A stretch of DNA of 22,569 nt, taken from positions 1 through 22,569 of IMG/VR virus record IMGVR_UViG_3300048123_000007; one strand, 5' to 3'. The notes beneath the pieces are model-generated. The model was not told the origin of the DNA. It worked only from the letters and a program-made list of their open reading frames with translations, and did not search any database. Below, piece by piece: positions 5,351 through 12,724 of the stretch. A program made the translations under genes and the position numbers. The first letter of the stretch is position 1; every line of letters begins with the position of its first letter. The DNA is from a virus.

Positions 5351-8054
5351 CTATCGTAAACGTTTATCTGATATGACTCCAGAGGAAAGAGCAGAGGTAG
5401 CTCCTTCTGCAGATAACTTTTCTAAAGTGTTTGGTGATAGGACAGAGGAACCTATGTCAGTCACCGCTGCTGATACAGCCGTAAGTTTAGCTACACCAGT
5501 AGACTCAGTAGTAGAAGTACAGAAAGAGTTACAAAAAGAAGAGCCTGATTATCTAAAGGTTGGTATGCTTGCAGGTGTTGAAGCTTTAGGAAGTATACCT
5601 GCACTTGGCCCAGTAGCAAAGAGTATGATACGTAAGGGTGCAGACTTAGTTAAACAGACTGACACTGTGATAGACGGTACTACTAATATACCACCTGTAC
5701 CTAAAAAAGAGGCATCTCCCTTTGATGTAGAGTATGACTATGACCTTACTCTTAAAATGGAAAATATGATTGATGAATGGGCAAAGGGTAATGTAACCAA
5801 TGCTAATTTAAGAAAAAACCTTGCTACCCTAGATATTAAACTGCCTTATAGAATTAGCCCTAAAGCAGATCCTAGTAGTCTAGATATACAAATGCCAGAC
5901 GGTACTATATATAAGGGTACGGGAGATGTACCATCAAAGCCTAGACCTCTTACTTTAGATGCTACCTCTGACGCTGTAGATGATTTAGGTTTTTCCGAAA
6001 AAGATCTAGCTGATTGGAAAAAAGTAAACTACGCAAAAGATAAGTTTAGAATACCACCAGACGATGAAATGGCGGCTGCAGCTACTAATCTTCGTGAGGG
6101 AAAGATAACATCAGAAGAGTTTAGAAAACTGTCAGATGAGAGACAGCCCATTAAACCTATTACAGAGATGCCAAAGTTTCCAACAAAAGAAGAGGTTGTA
6201 AAGTCTTTACACGCTACAGACCCAAGAAAAACAAAGAAAGGTGTTTTAGGTGTAAATAAATCTATTGAAGATGGTACACTTATTTCTTCTAGACTAGATA
6301 TACCTGCTTATAATAATTCAGATACTTGGGTTGTATCACTACACGATGGTTCTGTAAAAGACGGTAAAACTGTAGGTTATGGGCAGTCTGCCGTTCTTAA
6401 TAATGTAAACTTCACCTCTAACCCCTTAGCAGCTTCAAAGATTGCCACAGGTTCAGCGAAAACTACTATTGCTAGAATGCAAGGTGAGTGGCAGAATATG
6501 GCCCCAGAAGAAGTCTATAAGACAGTAGAGAATCTGTTTGACGATCCTGAATGGGTACAAGTAGGTATGAATCCTTATAGAGCTTCTTACTTTTATGATA
6601 AAGCTGATGGTATGCCTGTTGTTTCGGCTGAACAAGTAATGCAAGTAGGCCCATTAGTATTTGCTAAAAGGGCAAAAAAGACAACACCTGATGACCCTCG
6701 ATTTGAGTTTGAGAATAAAATTACAGGTGTTAAAGCAAATTTTGATAAAGGTGGAATGGCTATGGAAGAACAAACTCAAATGGCCTTTGCGCTGGGCGGC
6801 TCTGTAGAAGAGGTAGATCCCATATCAGGTAATGAAGTACCACCGGGATCTCTTCCAGAAGAGGTACGTGATGACATTGATGCAAGGCTTAGTGAGGGTG
6901 AGTATGTCGTACCCGCTGATGTAGTACGGTACTACGGTGTTAAGTTCTTTGAGGATCTGCGTACACAAGCTAAGTCTGGCTTTGAAGATATGGAAGCTAA
7001 TGGACGTATTGGTGGTCAACCTGTACCAGAGGAAAACTCTCTACCGTTTGACGTATCTGAACTACAAGTAGAAGAAGAGCCTGTACAGATGAACGAGGGT
7101 GGTTTTCTAGACAGAGAGGCTTTAGAGGCAAAGTTTCCTGCTTCCTTTATGGGTTCTGGTAGCCCAGCGCAGGAATGGAAGACCTTTGAAAACGAAGCAG
7201 GTTTAACTATTACTATTCGTTACGTTAATGGTCAACCTATGTCACCCATTCCTGCAGGGTATACTGAGGTTGGTGCTAGGTCTGAGCAAGCTCTTGAAGC
7301 TCCAAGGGGTGATGACAGTGACCCACAGTTTGGTGATCCTAGTAACGCACCAGAGCCTGTTGATTTAAGTAAACTCTCTGAAGACGAGCTTGAAAAAATA
7401 GGTGACAAGGCTGCAACTATGGGTACTCTTGAGGAAATAGTTGGTTATGGTACTGGGCCTGCTCTTACTCAAATAATGAGGATGACCAGAGAAGGTAGAG
7501 CAGCAAAGGTTAACTCTGAGGTTGCTAGTAGGTTATCGAGTGGTAAAAATGCTGACGGTACAGATCTAACGGAAAGTCAAATAACTCAGTTAGGAAAGAT
7601 TTTTGATAAAACTGCAGACACAGAAGATACAGGTTCTAGGTTCTTTGGTGGTCAGAGGACTTTAACTGAGGGTTTACAAGATACTTCTGGAGATAAACAA
7701 GTCGGATTTGCTGACACATTCTTAGGAGATTTACTTGGGTTTGATGGAACTCCCGGCATACAAGCTAAAGATAAAGACGGTAATAAGTTAGGTTTAGATG
7801 CATCTATTTCTGGTAAACGAAGAAAACCTGTTGAAAAACCTGCAGTAGGTAGCGGTAGCAATAATGATGGTGGTAGCGACGATAGTTACAGTGCAGCTGA
7901 TGCAATGAGAGATAGATTAGATAGACAAACTAAAGAAGAAGGTCAGTCTGGCGGTTTCCAAGGAAGTGTAACTAATGGGTCTGTTTACGCAGGAGGTAAT
8001 AGAGCAGAAGGTGGTTTAATGCTCAAGAAAGACAAGAAGAAAAAGAAGAAATAA
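5343..8054 (+). CDS. 903-aa multidomain head-region protein with polyvalent-protein-like domain
   Basis: The ATG start follows AAGGGGA. Residues 1-130 contain an Ala/Gly hydrophobic stretch (VGMLAGVEALGSIPALGPVA, about 76-95). Residues 299-443 look like a discrete domain with S-R-L-D-I-P-A-Y near 316, TWVVSLHDG at 328-336, GYGQSAVLNNVNF at 345-357, GMNPYR (408-413) with SYFYDK (415-420), and PVVSAEQVMQVGPLVFAK (425-442). This pattern resembles domains I associate with phage large polyvalent proteins. Residues 506-540 (VRDDIDARLSEGEY, then VVPADVVRYYGVKFFEDLR) are a motif widespread in marine phage structural genes. About residues 600-640 carry NEAGLTITIRYVNGQPMSPI. GG-hydrophobic motifs recur near residues 470, 586 and 890, and the end is poly-Lys. 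Its location between portal and scaffold suggests a virion protein, possibly ejected with the DNA. Function unproven. Confidence 0.75.
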   Translation: MVDYRKRLSDMTPEERAEVAPSADNFSKVFGDRTEEPMSVTAADTAVSLATPVDSVVEVQKELQKEEPDYLKVGMLAGVEALGSIPALGPVAKSMIRKGADLVKQTDTVIDGTTNIPPVPKKEASPFDVEYDYDLTLKMENMIDEWAKGNVTNANLRKNLATLDIKLPYRISPKADPSSLDIQMPDGTIYKGTGDVPSKPRPLTLDATSDAVDDLGFSEKDLADWKKVNYAKDKFRIPPDDEMAAAATNLREGKITSEEFRKLSDERQPIKPITEMPKFPTKEEVVKSLHATDPRKTKKGVLGVNKSIEDGTLISSRLDIPAYNNSDTWVVSLHDGSVKDGKTVGYGQSAVLNNVNFTSNPLAASKIATGSAKTTIARMQGEWQNMAPEEVYKTVENLFDDPEWVQVGMNPYRASYFYDKADGMPVVSAEQVMQVGPLVFAKRAKKTTPDDPRFEFENKITGVKANFDKGGMAMEEQTQMAFALGGSVEEVDPISGNEVPPGSLPEEVRDDIDARLSEGEYVVPADVVRYYGVKFFEDLRTQAKSGFEDMEANGRIGGQPVPEENSLPFDVSELQVEEEPVQMNEGGFLDREALEAKFPASFMGSGSPAQEWKTFENEAGLTITIRYVNGQPMSPIPAGYTEVGARSEQALEAPRGDDSDPQFGDPSNAPEPVDLSKLSEDELEKIGDKAATMGTLEEIVGYGTGPALTQIMRMTREGRAAKVNSEVASRLSSGKNADGTDLTESQITQLGKIFDKTADTEDTGSRFFGGQRTLTEGLQDTSGDKQVGFADTFLGDLLGFDGTPGIQAKDKDGNKLGLDASISGKRRKPVEKPAVGSGSNNDGGSDDSYSAADAMRDRLDRQTKEEGQSGGFQGSVTNGSVYAGGNRAEGGLMLKKDKKKKKK

Positions 8055-8063
8055 TAAGGCTAC

Positions 8064-8079
8064 CCGGCAGTAATGCTGG
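8064..8079 (+). promoter_or_regulatory. GNRA-tetraloop RNA hairpin between 903-aa gene and scaffold gene
   Basis: CCGGCA (8064-8069) pairs with TGCTGG (8074-8079), with one G-U wobble, around a GTAA loop, which is a GNRA tetraloop in RNA. No T-run follows, so it is not an intrinsic terminator. It lies in a 48-nt gap, 11 nt before the AAAGGA Shine-Dalgarno of the scaffold gene. It could act as an RNA processing or stability element, or hold the RBS open; the role is inference. Confidence 0.55.
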
Positions 8080-8102
8080 CCCCAACATAAAGGAACTACA
8101 AT

Positions 8103-9050
8103 ATGTCTATGACAGAACAAACTATTATTAAAGCTGACAGTTATGCACACGAGCGTAACAAAGAACTTCTTGAAAAAGAGCAACGTGAACTAGATGCACT
8201 GTTAAAAGGTGAACAGGGCGATGAAGAAGCAAAAGATAATCAGGAACCCGATAGCGAAAGCGTTGAGGACACCCAAGTTTCAGATGAGAGTAATACGGAA
8301 CAAAAAGAAACACGGTCAGTGGAATCCCAAGAGTCCGAAACGGATGATTCAGGAACAGATGGACTAAGCGCTGAAGAGAAATCTTTTAAAAAGCGATACG
8401 GTGATATACGTAAGCTCTTACAGAATAAGGAAAAAGATTGGAATGAAAAGTTTGAAAAGCTACAAGGACAACTTGAAAAAGCTTCTAAGAATGAACTGGT
8501 TCTTCCCAAATCTAAGGAAGAGATTGAAGCTTGGACAGCTAAGTACCCTGATGTTGCGGGTATTGTCGAAGCTATTGCAGAAAATAAAGCTGCTGAAAAA
8601 GCTTCTTCCTTGGACACGCGACTCCAAGAAATAGAAGAGCTACGTACTCAAGCTAAGAAAGAGAAAGCTGAAGCGGAGCTTATGTCTTTACACCCTGACT
8701 TTGAAGAGATTCGCTCCTCAGACGAGTTTCATAACTGGGCAGAAAAACAACCTAAAGTTGTACAAGATGCTTTGTATGAAAACTCAGAGGATGCTAAATC
8801 TGTAGCAGTAGCTATTGACCTCTATAAGTCACACAAGGGTATTAAAGCTAAGTCTACTAGTAGTTCAGATAAGGCTGCTGCCTCTTCTGTTAAAACTAAG
8901 GGTAGAACAACTGTAAACGATGATGAGAGTAAAAACTTCTGGCGTGAATCAACTGTTGCTAAAATGAGTGACAAAGAGTTTGAGAAACATCACGAAGAAA
9001 TACACGAAGCTCAGAAATCTGGTAAATTTATTTATGATTTGTCAAAATAA
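8103..9050 (+). CDS. Capsid scaffolding protein
   Basis: The product has 315 residues, very acidic and helical. An N-terminal helix (about 12-37) precedes a disordered Glu/Asp/Ser/Gln-rich stretch (40-90). Long coiled-coil helices follow (about 92-135 and 158-195), then a basic Ser/Lys/Thr segment (about 245-270) and a charged C-terminal helix (about 282-310), the usual capsid-binding end in scaffolds. High charge, low aromatic content and position immediately before the major capsid gene are the criteria; scaffold sequences diverge strongly between phages. A second ATG lies two codons downstream. The scaffold guides procapsid assembly and is removed before or during packaging. No protease motif is visible. 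Confidence 0.8.
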   Translation: MSMTEQTIIKADSYAHERNKELLEKEQRELDALLKGEQGDEEAKDNQEPDSESVEDTQVSDESNTEQKETRSVESQESETDDSGTDGLSAEEKSFKKRYGDIRKLLQNKEKDWNEKFEKLQGQLEKASKNELVLPKSKEEIEAWTAKYPDVAGIVEAIAENKAAEKASSLDTRLQEIEELRTQAKKEKAEAELMSLHPDFEEIRSSDEFHNWAEKQPKVVQDALYENSEDAKSVAVAIDLYKSHKGIKAKSTSSSDKAAASSVKTKGRTTVNDDESKNFWRESTVAKMSDKEFEKHHEEIHEAQKSGKFIYDLSK

Positions 9051-9063
9051 CTATTGACAATAG
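9051..9063. promoter_or_regulatory. Perfect palindrome overlapping the -35 box (candidate operator)
   Basis: CTATTG-A-CAATAG is a perfect 6+1+6 inverted repeat starting right after the scaffold stop codon. Its centre is the TTGACA -35 element at 9054-9059. A dimeric regulator bound here would block or modulate RNA polymerase. A palindrome this short can arise by chance, so it is a candidate only. Confidence 0.3.
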
Positions 9064-9081
9064 CTGCAAGTTTAGTATAAC
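9054..9081 (+). promoter_or_regulatory. Sigma70-like promoter for the major capsid gene
   Basis: A perfect -35 TTGACA (9054-9059) is followed after 16 nt by TATAAC (9076-9081), a 5/6 match to the -10 consensus. The predicted start is near 9088, leaving a leader of about 180 nt before the capsid ATG. It lies in the longest gene-free stretch of the window. It implies transcription by host RNA polymerase. Confidence 0.6.
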
Positions 9082-9169
9082 TTGTATAGTATGCACTTAA
9101 AATGTGTATTTAAACTAAGACTCTAGCCACTAAAAGACTACCCAGACACGTTTAGCCCTTATTAGATAC

Positions 9170-9197
9170 GGTAGGCATACCTTAATAATAAGCTACC
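9170..9197 (+). promoter_or_regulatory. Hairpin in the capsid mRNA leader
   Basis: GGTAG (9170-9174) pairs with CTACC (9193-9197). Inside it, CTTA (9181-9184) pairs with TAAG (9189-9192) around an ATAA loop. The two stems stack directly on the 3' side, with a 6-nt bulge (GCATAC) on the 5' side. It lies 74 nt upstream of the capsid start. The rest of the 220-nt gap (9051-9270) shows no ORF of note. A stabilising or regulatory role is inferred. Confidence 0.4.
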
Positions 9198-9270
9198 TAG
9201 ATAAGTTTTGGCCTCTGTTGTGGATATTGATCTGTAAAACTCAACGGTCATATCTATAAGGAGATTAATT

Positions 9271-10341
9271 ATGGCTGCATTTGGAAAAGCTAATAGCTAT
9301 ACCAACCTTGACAATGGAGTATTCTCCAGCGTTATCTACTCAAAGCAGGCACAGATTGCGTTTCGCAAGGCTGCTACTGTAAATGCAATTACTAACTCAG
9401 AATATTTTGGTGAGATTGCGAACCAAGGGGATACAGTGCGTATTCTTAAGGAGCCAGATATCACTGTAAATGCATTGCTACGTGGTACAACCGTTTCGGC
9501 GCAAGACCTCGTTGACAATGACTTTCAGTTGACTATCGACAAAGCCAACTACTTTGCCTTCAAGCTTGACGATATTGAAGAGCAGCAAGCCCATCACGAC
9601 TTTATGCGCTTGTCATCTGATCGTGCAGCATATAAAATGGCTGACGCTATGGATGCTGACGTATTGTCATATATGTCTGGTTACACTACTGCGGGTGCTG
9701 TAGTTAGTTCCGTAAGCGGTACTGCTTCACACCAAACTGCAGGTGACTTGACGGGTGAACTTCTGACTGCTAACAAGTTGGATATGTCAGACTTCGGAAA
9801 CATTACCACTTCTGCTTCTGCAGGTACAACTGGTGACTCAATTCCGTTGGCTCCTCGCTTCGGTGGTGCAACAGCCGCATCAACCGCCACAGCAACACCT
9901 CTCCAAGTTGTAGCCCGTATGGGTCGCATTATGGATCAGGCTAATGTTGATACTCGTGGTCGTTGGCTGTGTGTTGACGCCGTATTTATGGAAATGTTGA
10001 AAGACGAAGATTCTCGCGTATTGAACGCAGACTTCGGTGGTGCAGGACTGCAAAACGGTCTGGTACTTAACAATCTTCACGGTTTCCGTATCTACCAGTC
10101 AAACAACCTTCCTGCGAAGGGAACTGGCCCCGGAACCACAGGTACTACTGCACAGGACGATAACTATGGCGTTATTGTAGCTGGACACGACTCCGCTGTT
10201 GCAACTGCACAGCAACTCAACAAAGTTGAGACTTATCGTGACCCAGATTCATTCGCTGATATTGTTCGCGGTATGCACCTTTACGGGCGTAAAATTCTAC
10301 GTCCAGAGGCTCTGGTAACTGCAGTATACAACGCTGCTTAA
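9271..10341 (+). CDS. Major capsid protein
   Basis: The product has 356 residues, starting at an ATG with a strong AAGGAG 9 nt upstream. The sequence is typical of HK97-fold major capsid proteins of short-tailed marine phages: an N-terminal arm (SYTNLDNGVFSSVIYSKQAQ), a 'NQGDTVRI' segment near residues 51-58, the helix containing QQAHHDFMRLSSDRAAYKMA (about 105-124), and a C-terminal part ending in ILRPEALVTAVYNAA. There is a low-complexity Ala/Thr/Ser-rich insertion around residues 140-210. Synonymous codon use looks somewhat more GC-rich than that of its neighbours, as expected for a highly expressed gene. It follows the scaffold gene and has its own promoter and terminator. Hundreds of copies form the shell. 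Confidence 0.9.
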   Translation: MAAFGKANSYTNLDNGVFSSVIYSKQAQIAFRKAATVNAITNSEYFGEIANQGDTVRILKEPDITVNALLRGTTVSAQDLVDNDFQLTIDKANYFAFKLDDIEEQQAHHDFMRLSSDRAAYKMADAMDADVLSYMSGYTTAGAVVSSVSGTASHQTAGDLTGELLTANKLDMSDFGNITTSASAGTTGDSIPLAPRFGGATAASTATATPLQVVARMGRIMDQANVDTRGRWLCVDAVFMEMLKDEDSRVLNADFGGAGLQNGLVLNNLHGFRIYQSNNLPAKGTGPGTTGTTAQDDNYGVIVAGHDSAVATAQQLNKVETYRDPDSFADIVRGMHLYGRKILRPEALVTAVYNAA

Positions 10342-10349
10342 ATAGTTAG
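10339..10349 (+). repeat. TAAATAGTTAG repeat, copy 1 (capsid stop)
   Basis: This 11-nt sequence contains the stop codon of the capsid gene and recurs exactly over the stop of the next gene at 10850-10860. It does not occur at the other gene ends I inspected. Confidence 0.5.
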
Positions 10350-10385
10350 AGAGTAGGCTGCTTAACTGTGGCCTACTCTTTTTCT
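10350..10385 (+). terminator. Rho-independent terminator after the major capsid gene
   Basis: AGAGTAGGC (10350-10358) pairs perfectly with GCCTACTCT (10371-10379) over a 12-nt loop, and the stem runs into TTTTTCTT (10379-10386). It begins 8 nt after the capsid stop codon. It is the best terminator in the window and is placed as Tphi is in T7, directly after the capsid gene. Confidence 0.88.
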
Positions 10386-10414
10386 TAGTCTTGCATTGAA
10401 AAAGGATACCTCTT

Positions 10415-10852
10415 ATGGCAATCACTACAGCAATGTGCAGCAGTTTCAAGCAAGAGTTGCTTGGGGGTGTTCACGATCTTGATACGGACACTTTGAAAAT
10501 AGCTTTAATCAAAGCCAGTCCGTCAGGCACTTACGATGCCACAACTACTAACTACTCTGACGTTACAGGTAACTCTGATGAAGCTTCTGGTACTGGTTAT
10601 AGTGCTGGCGGTGGAACTTTAGATTCACCTGCTATCTCACTTTCTGGAACTACAGCTTTTGTTGACTTTGCTGATGAAGCTTTCAGCAACGTAACAGTTT
10701 CTGCAGATGGTTGTATTATTTACAACTCTTCTCAGTCAAACAAAGCTATTGCAGTATTTGACTTTGGTGGTACTGTTAGTGCAACCTCTGGTACACTCAC
10801 TGTACAGTTCCCAACAGCCGATGCTACAAACGCTGTTATTCGTCTTACCTAA
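10415..10852 (+). CDS. Head decoration / minor capsid-type protein
   Basis: The product has 145 residues, with AAAAAGGA upstream of the ATG. The pattern 'AITTAMCSSFKQELLGGVHDL', then 'DTLKIALIKAS', a GTGYSAGG turn, then 'AFVDFADEAFSNVTVSADGCIIYNSS' and 'TVQFPTADATNAVIRLT' is that of a widespread phage family found directly after capsid genes and often labelled decoration or structural protein. It is mostly beta strand, small and without charge clusters. It probably binds the outside of the shell. It lies downstream of the strong terminator, so its expression needs read-through or a promoter I could not see. Its stop carries the second copy of the TAAATAGTTAG repeat. Confidence 0.7.
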   Translation: MAITTAMCSSFKQELLGGVHDLDTDTLKIALIKASPSGTYDATTTNYSDVTGNSDEASGTGYSAGGGTLDSPAISLSGTTAFVDFADEAFSNVTVSADGCIIYNSSQSNKAIAVFDFGGTVSATSGTLTVQFPTADATNAVIRLT

Positions 10853-10860
10853 ATAGTTAG
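10850..10860 (+). repeat. TAAATAGTTAG repeat, copy 2 (decoration gene stop)
   Basis: This is an exact copy of the 11-nt sequence at 10339-10349, again starting with the stop codon. Given the shared TAA, eight further identical bases at the same place are unlikely by chance. Confidence 0.5.
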
Positions 10861-10868
10861 GGCTACTT

Positions 10869-11573
10869 ATGGCAAAGTTTGCTGACCGTGTAAAAGTAAG
10901 CACAAGCACTACTGGAACAGGTACAATCACTCTAGGATCTGCGGAGACTGGTTTTGTGGTTGTACCTTCTTCTTTAGATGGAGAGACTCTAAGATATGTA
11001 ATCGAAGATGGGGGATCTCCTGCAACTGCTTTCGAGATTGGGACTGGAGTTTTTACCAACTCTGGAAGCACTCTCACACGGTCACTTACTTCCTCTTCTA
11101 CAGGAAGTCTACTTAACTTATCTGGTAGCGCAAAAGTATTTATATCGCCTACTGCAGATGATTTACAGTTTGTTCAAGTTTATAGTTCTACTAGTGATCT
11201 ACCATCAGCTTCAAGTAATCACGGTAGAATAACTCACGTACACGGCGATGGTGCAATGTACTTTGCACACGCTGGTAGTTGGGTCAGATTACAAAACTAC
11301 GACTCAAATCTTCAATCCTTTGTGGACACATTTACACTACCTACATCTGATGGTACTGCAGATCAGGTTTTAAAAACTAATGGCAGCGGAACTCTTCAAT
11401 TCGGCACAATAACTTCTTCTGCGGGGTTTAGCGCAGTAAACGTGGCCTCCCGCACTTTAACCACTGACACCACAGTAGGAGCCACAGAAAGCGCTCTAAC
11501 AGTTGGGCCGCTTACTATTGCCAGCGGCGTAACTTTAACTATTGCGGCTGGGGGAAGGCACGTAATCCTATGA
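10869..11573 (+). CDS. Fibre-like structural protein
   Basis: The product has 234 residues, rich in Ser, Thr, Gly and Leu. Residues 1-100 ([21 protein letters not shown], then [10 protein letters not shown]) are an N-terminal module common to phage fibre and baseplate-like proteins. A middle part contains [23 protein letters not shown]. The rest holds short beta repeats such as [19 protein letters not shown], typical of trimeric fibre shafts. The C-terminus, [13 protein letters not shown], resembles the closing strand of phage fibre beta-helices. The last codons overlap the first propeller gene (ATGA), so the two are probably co-translated. It could be a fibre base or adaptor for the propeller proteins; this is inference. 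Confidence 0.65.
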   Translation: MAKFADRVKVSTSTTGTGTITLGSAETGFVVVPSSLDGETLRYVIEDGGSPATAFEIGTGVFTNSGSTLTRSLTSSSTGSLLNLSGSAKVFISPTADDLQFVQVYSSTSDLPSASSNHGRITHVHGDGAMYFAHAGSWVRLQNYDSNLQSFVDTFTLPTSDGTADQVLKTNGSGTLQFGTITSSAGFSAVNVASRTLTTDTTVGATESALTVGPLTIASGVTLTIAAGGRHVIL

Positions 11574-12724
11574 CCGAAATTCGTGTAGATACAATCGTTG
11601 ATGCCGCTGGAACAGGCGCACCCAACTTCACTACCGCCCCAACCGTGGGTGGTGTTGCTCTAGGCAGTATAGGTACTTCCAGTTTTACGAGTAGTGGTAC
11701 TGAGCCATCAAGCCCTAGTGATGGTGCAGTTTGGTGGGATACTACAAACAGCGAATTAATGATCTATGCAAACAGTGAGTGGCAAACGGTTACTTTGGGA
11801 GCTTCACCACCCGCTTTACCTTCGCATTACGGCGATAGGGGAATACAGGGGCCGGGATATAGCGCAGTTGAGTATTCAAGTACTAGCAATTATGGTAATA
11901 CCATTGATTATTGGGATTTTACCACCCTTGGTAATGCTTCTGACTTTGGAGATGATGCACATTATATCTCGTCTAGTTCTTGTACGGCGGGATCTGGTCG
12001 AGGATTTATTATCTCTGGAAATATACAAGGTACTTTGACTCCGAATATTCGGACAATTCTTACTGCCACTTTAGGTAATTCAAGTCAGTATGGTGATATA
12101 GGAGTAGCTAAACAAGACACTTGTGCAGACAATGATGCAGACCGAATGTTTGTTTCTGGATTTACAAGCACCGATAACCGTATTGAGTATAAAAGTATAG
12201 AATCCTCTGCAAACACTGCTGATTTTGGAGACATTACAGACAACGATTATCAAGCAATGGGAGTGGCTAGTGATGGCACTAGAGGCTTCTTTATGGGCGG
12301 GAACGGCAATAACGGCCTGACTGACCGAATTTGTTCTATTGTAATACAAACAACGGGTAACGCTACTGATTGGGGTGATCTTGCACTCGCTTGTATGAAC
12401 ACAAAAGCCTGTGGTAACGATACTAGGGTTTTGCATTGTAGGGGCAGAAAGCAAGGTTTTGTTGAATTTTCTGAAATATATTATTTCGACACATCTTCTG
12501 CAGGTAACGCATCTAGCTTTGGGGATATGGGTGATGACACTTGGTTGGGTGGGATGTCGTGTAATGAAACTAGAGCCTGTTATTCTGGTGGTACTGCGAA
12601 TTATCCTAATAAAAGAGATGAGATTACGTATGTCACAATAGACACTCTTGGTAACGGAACCGATTTTGGGGATCTAACCAAAGAACGGGGTAATACTGAT
12701 TCAATGTCGGGGGCCGCTGCGTAA
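11570..12724 (+). CDS. Beta-propeller receptor-binding-like protein, paralogue 1
   Basis: The product has 384 residues. The N-terminal module of about 85 residues ([19 protein letters not shown], then [21 protein letters not shown]) is an attachment module seen at the start of many marine phage fibre proteins. The remainder consists of six repeats of roughly 45-50 residues, each ending in a variant of G-N-A-x-D-F-G-D ([48 protein letters not shown]), with a leading H-Y-G-D-R-G strand that may close the ring. This suggests a six- or seven-bladed kelch/RCC1-like propeller. It is richer in Cys than its two paralogues. The stop and the start of the next gene share one base. A surface-binding role is inferred. 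Confidence 0.75.
   Translation: MTEIRVDTIVDAAGTGAPNFTTAPTVGGVALGSIGTSSFTSSGTEPSSPSDGAVWWDTTNSELMIYANSEWQTVTLGASPPALPSHYGDRGIQGPGYSAVEYSSTSNYGNTIDYWDFTTLGNASDFGDDAHYISSSSCTAGSGRGFIISGNIQGTLTPNIRTILTATLGNSSQYGDIGVAKQDTCADNDADRMFVSGFTSTDNRIEYKSIESSANTADFGDITDNDYQAMGVASDGTRGFFMGGNGNNGLTDRICSIVIQTTGNATDWGDLALACMNTKACGNDTRVLHCRGRKQGFVEFSEIYYFDTSSAGNASSFGDMGDDTWLGGMSCNETRACYSGGTANYPNKRDEITYVTIDTLGNGTDFGDLTKERGNTDSMSGAAA

Noticed and set aside
8240-8617. 125-codon antisense open frame within the scaffold gene
   Set aside because: It is Ser-rich, the expected mirror of an acidic Glu/Ser coding strand, with no RBS and no gap in the sense gene.
9120-9240. tRNA or small RNA gene in the capsid leader
   Set aside because: No cloverleaf, T-loop GTTCRANNC or CCA end could be found on either strand; the visible pairing is a single short hairpin.
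10381-10414. A separate promoter for the decoration-type gene right after the capsid terminator
   Set aside because: A TTGCAT is present but there is no room for a spaced -10 before the RBS and start codon.
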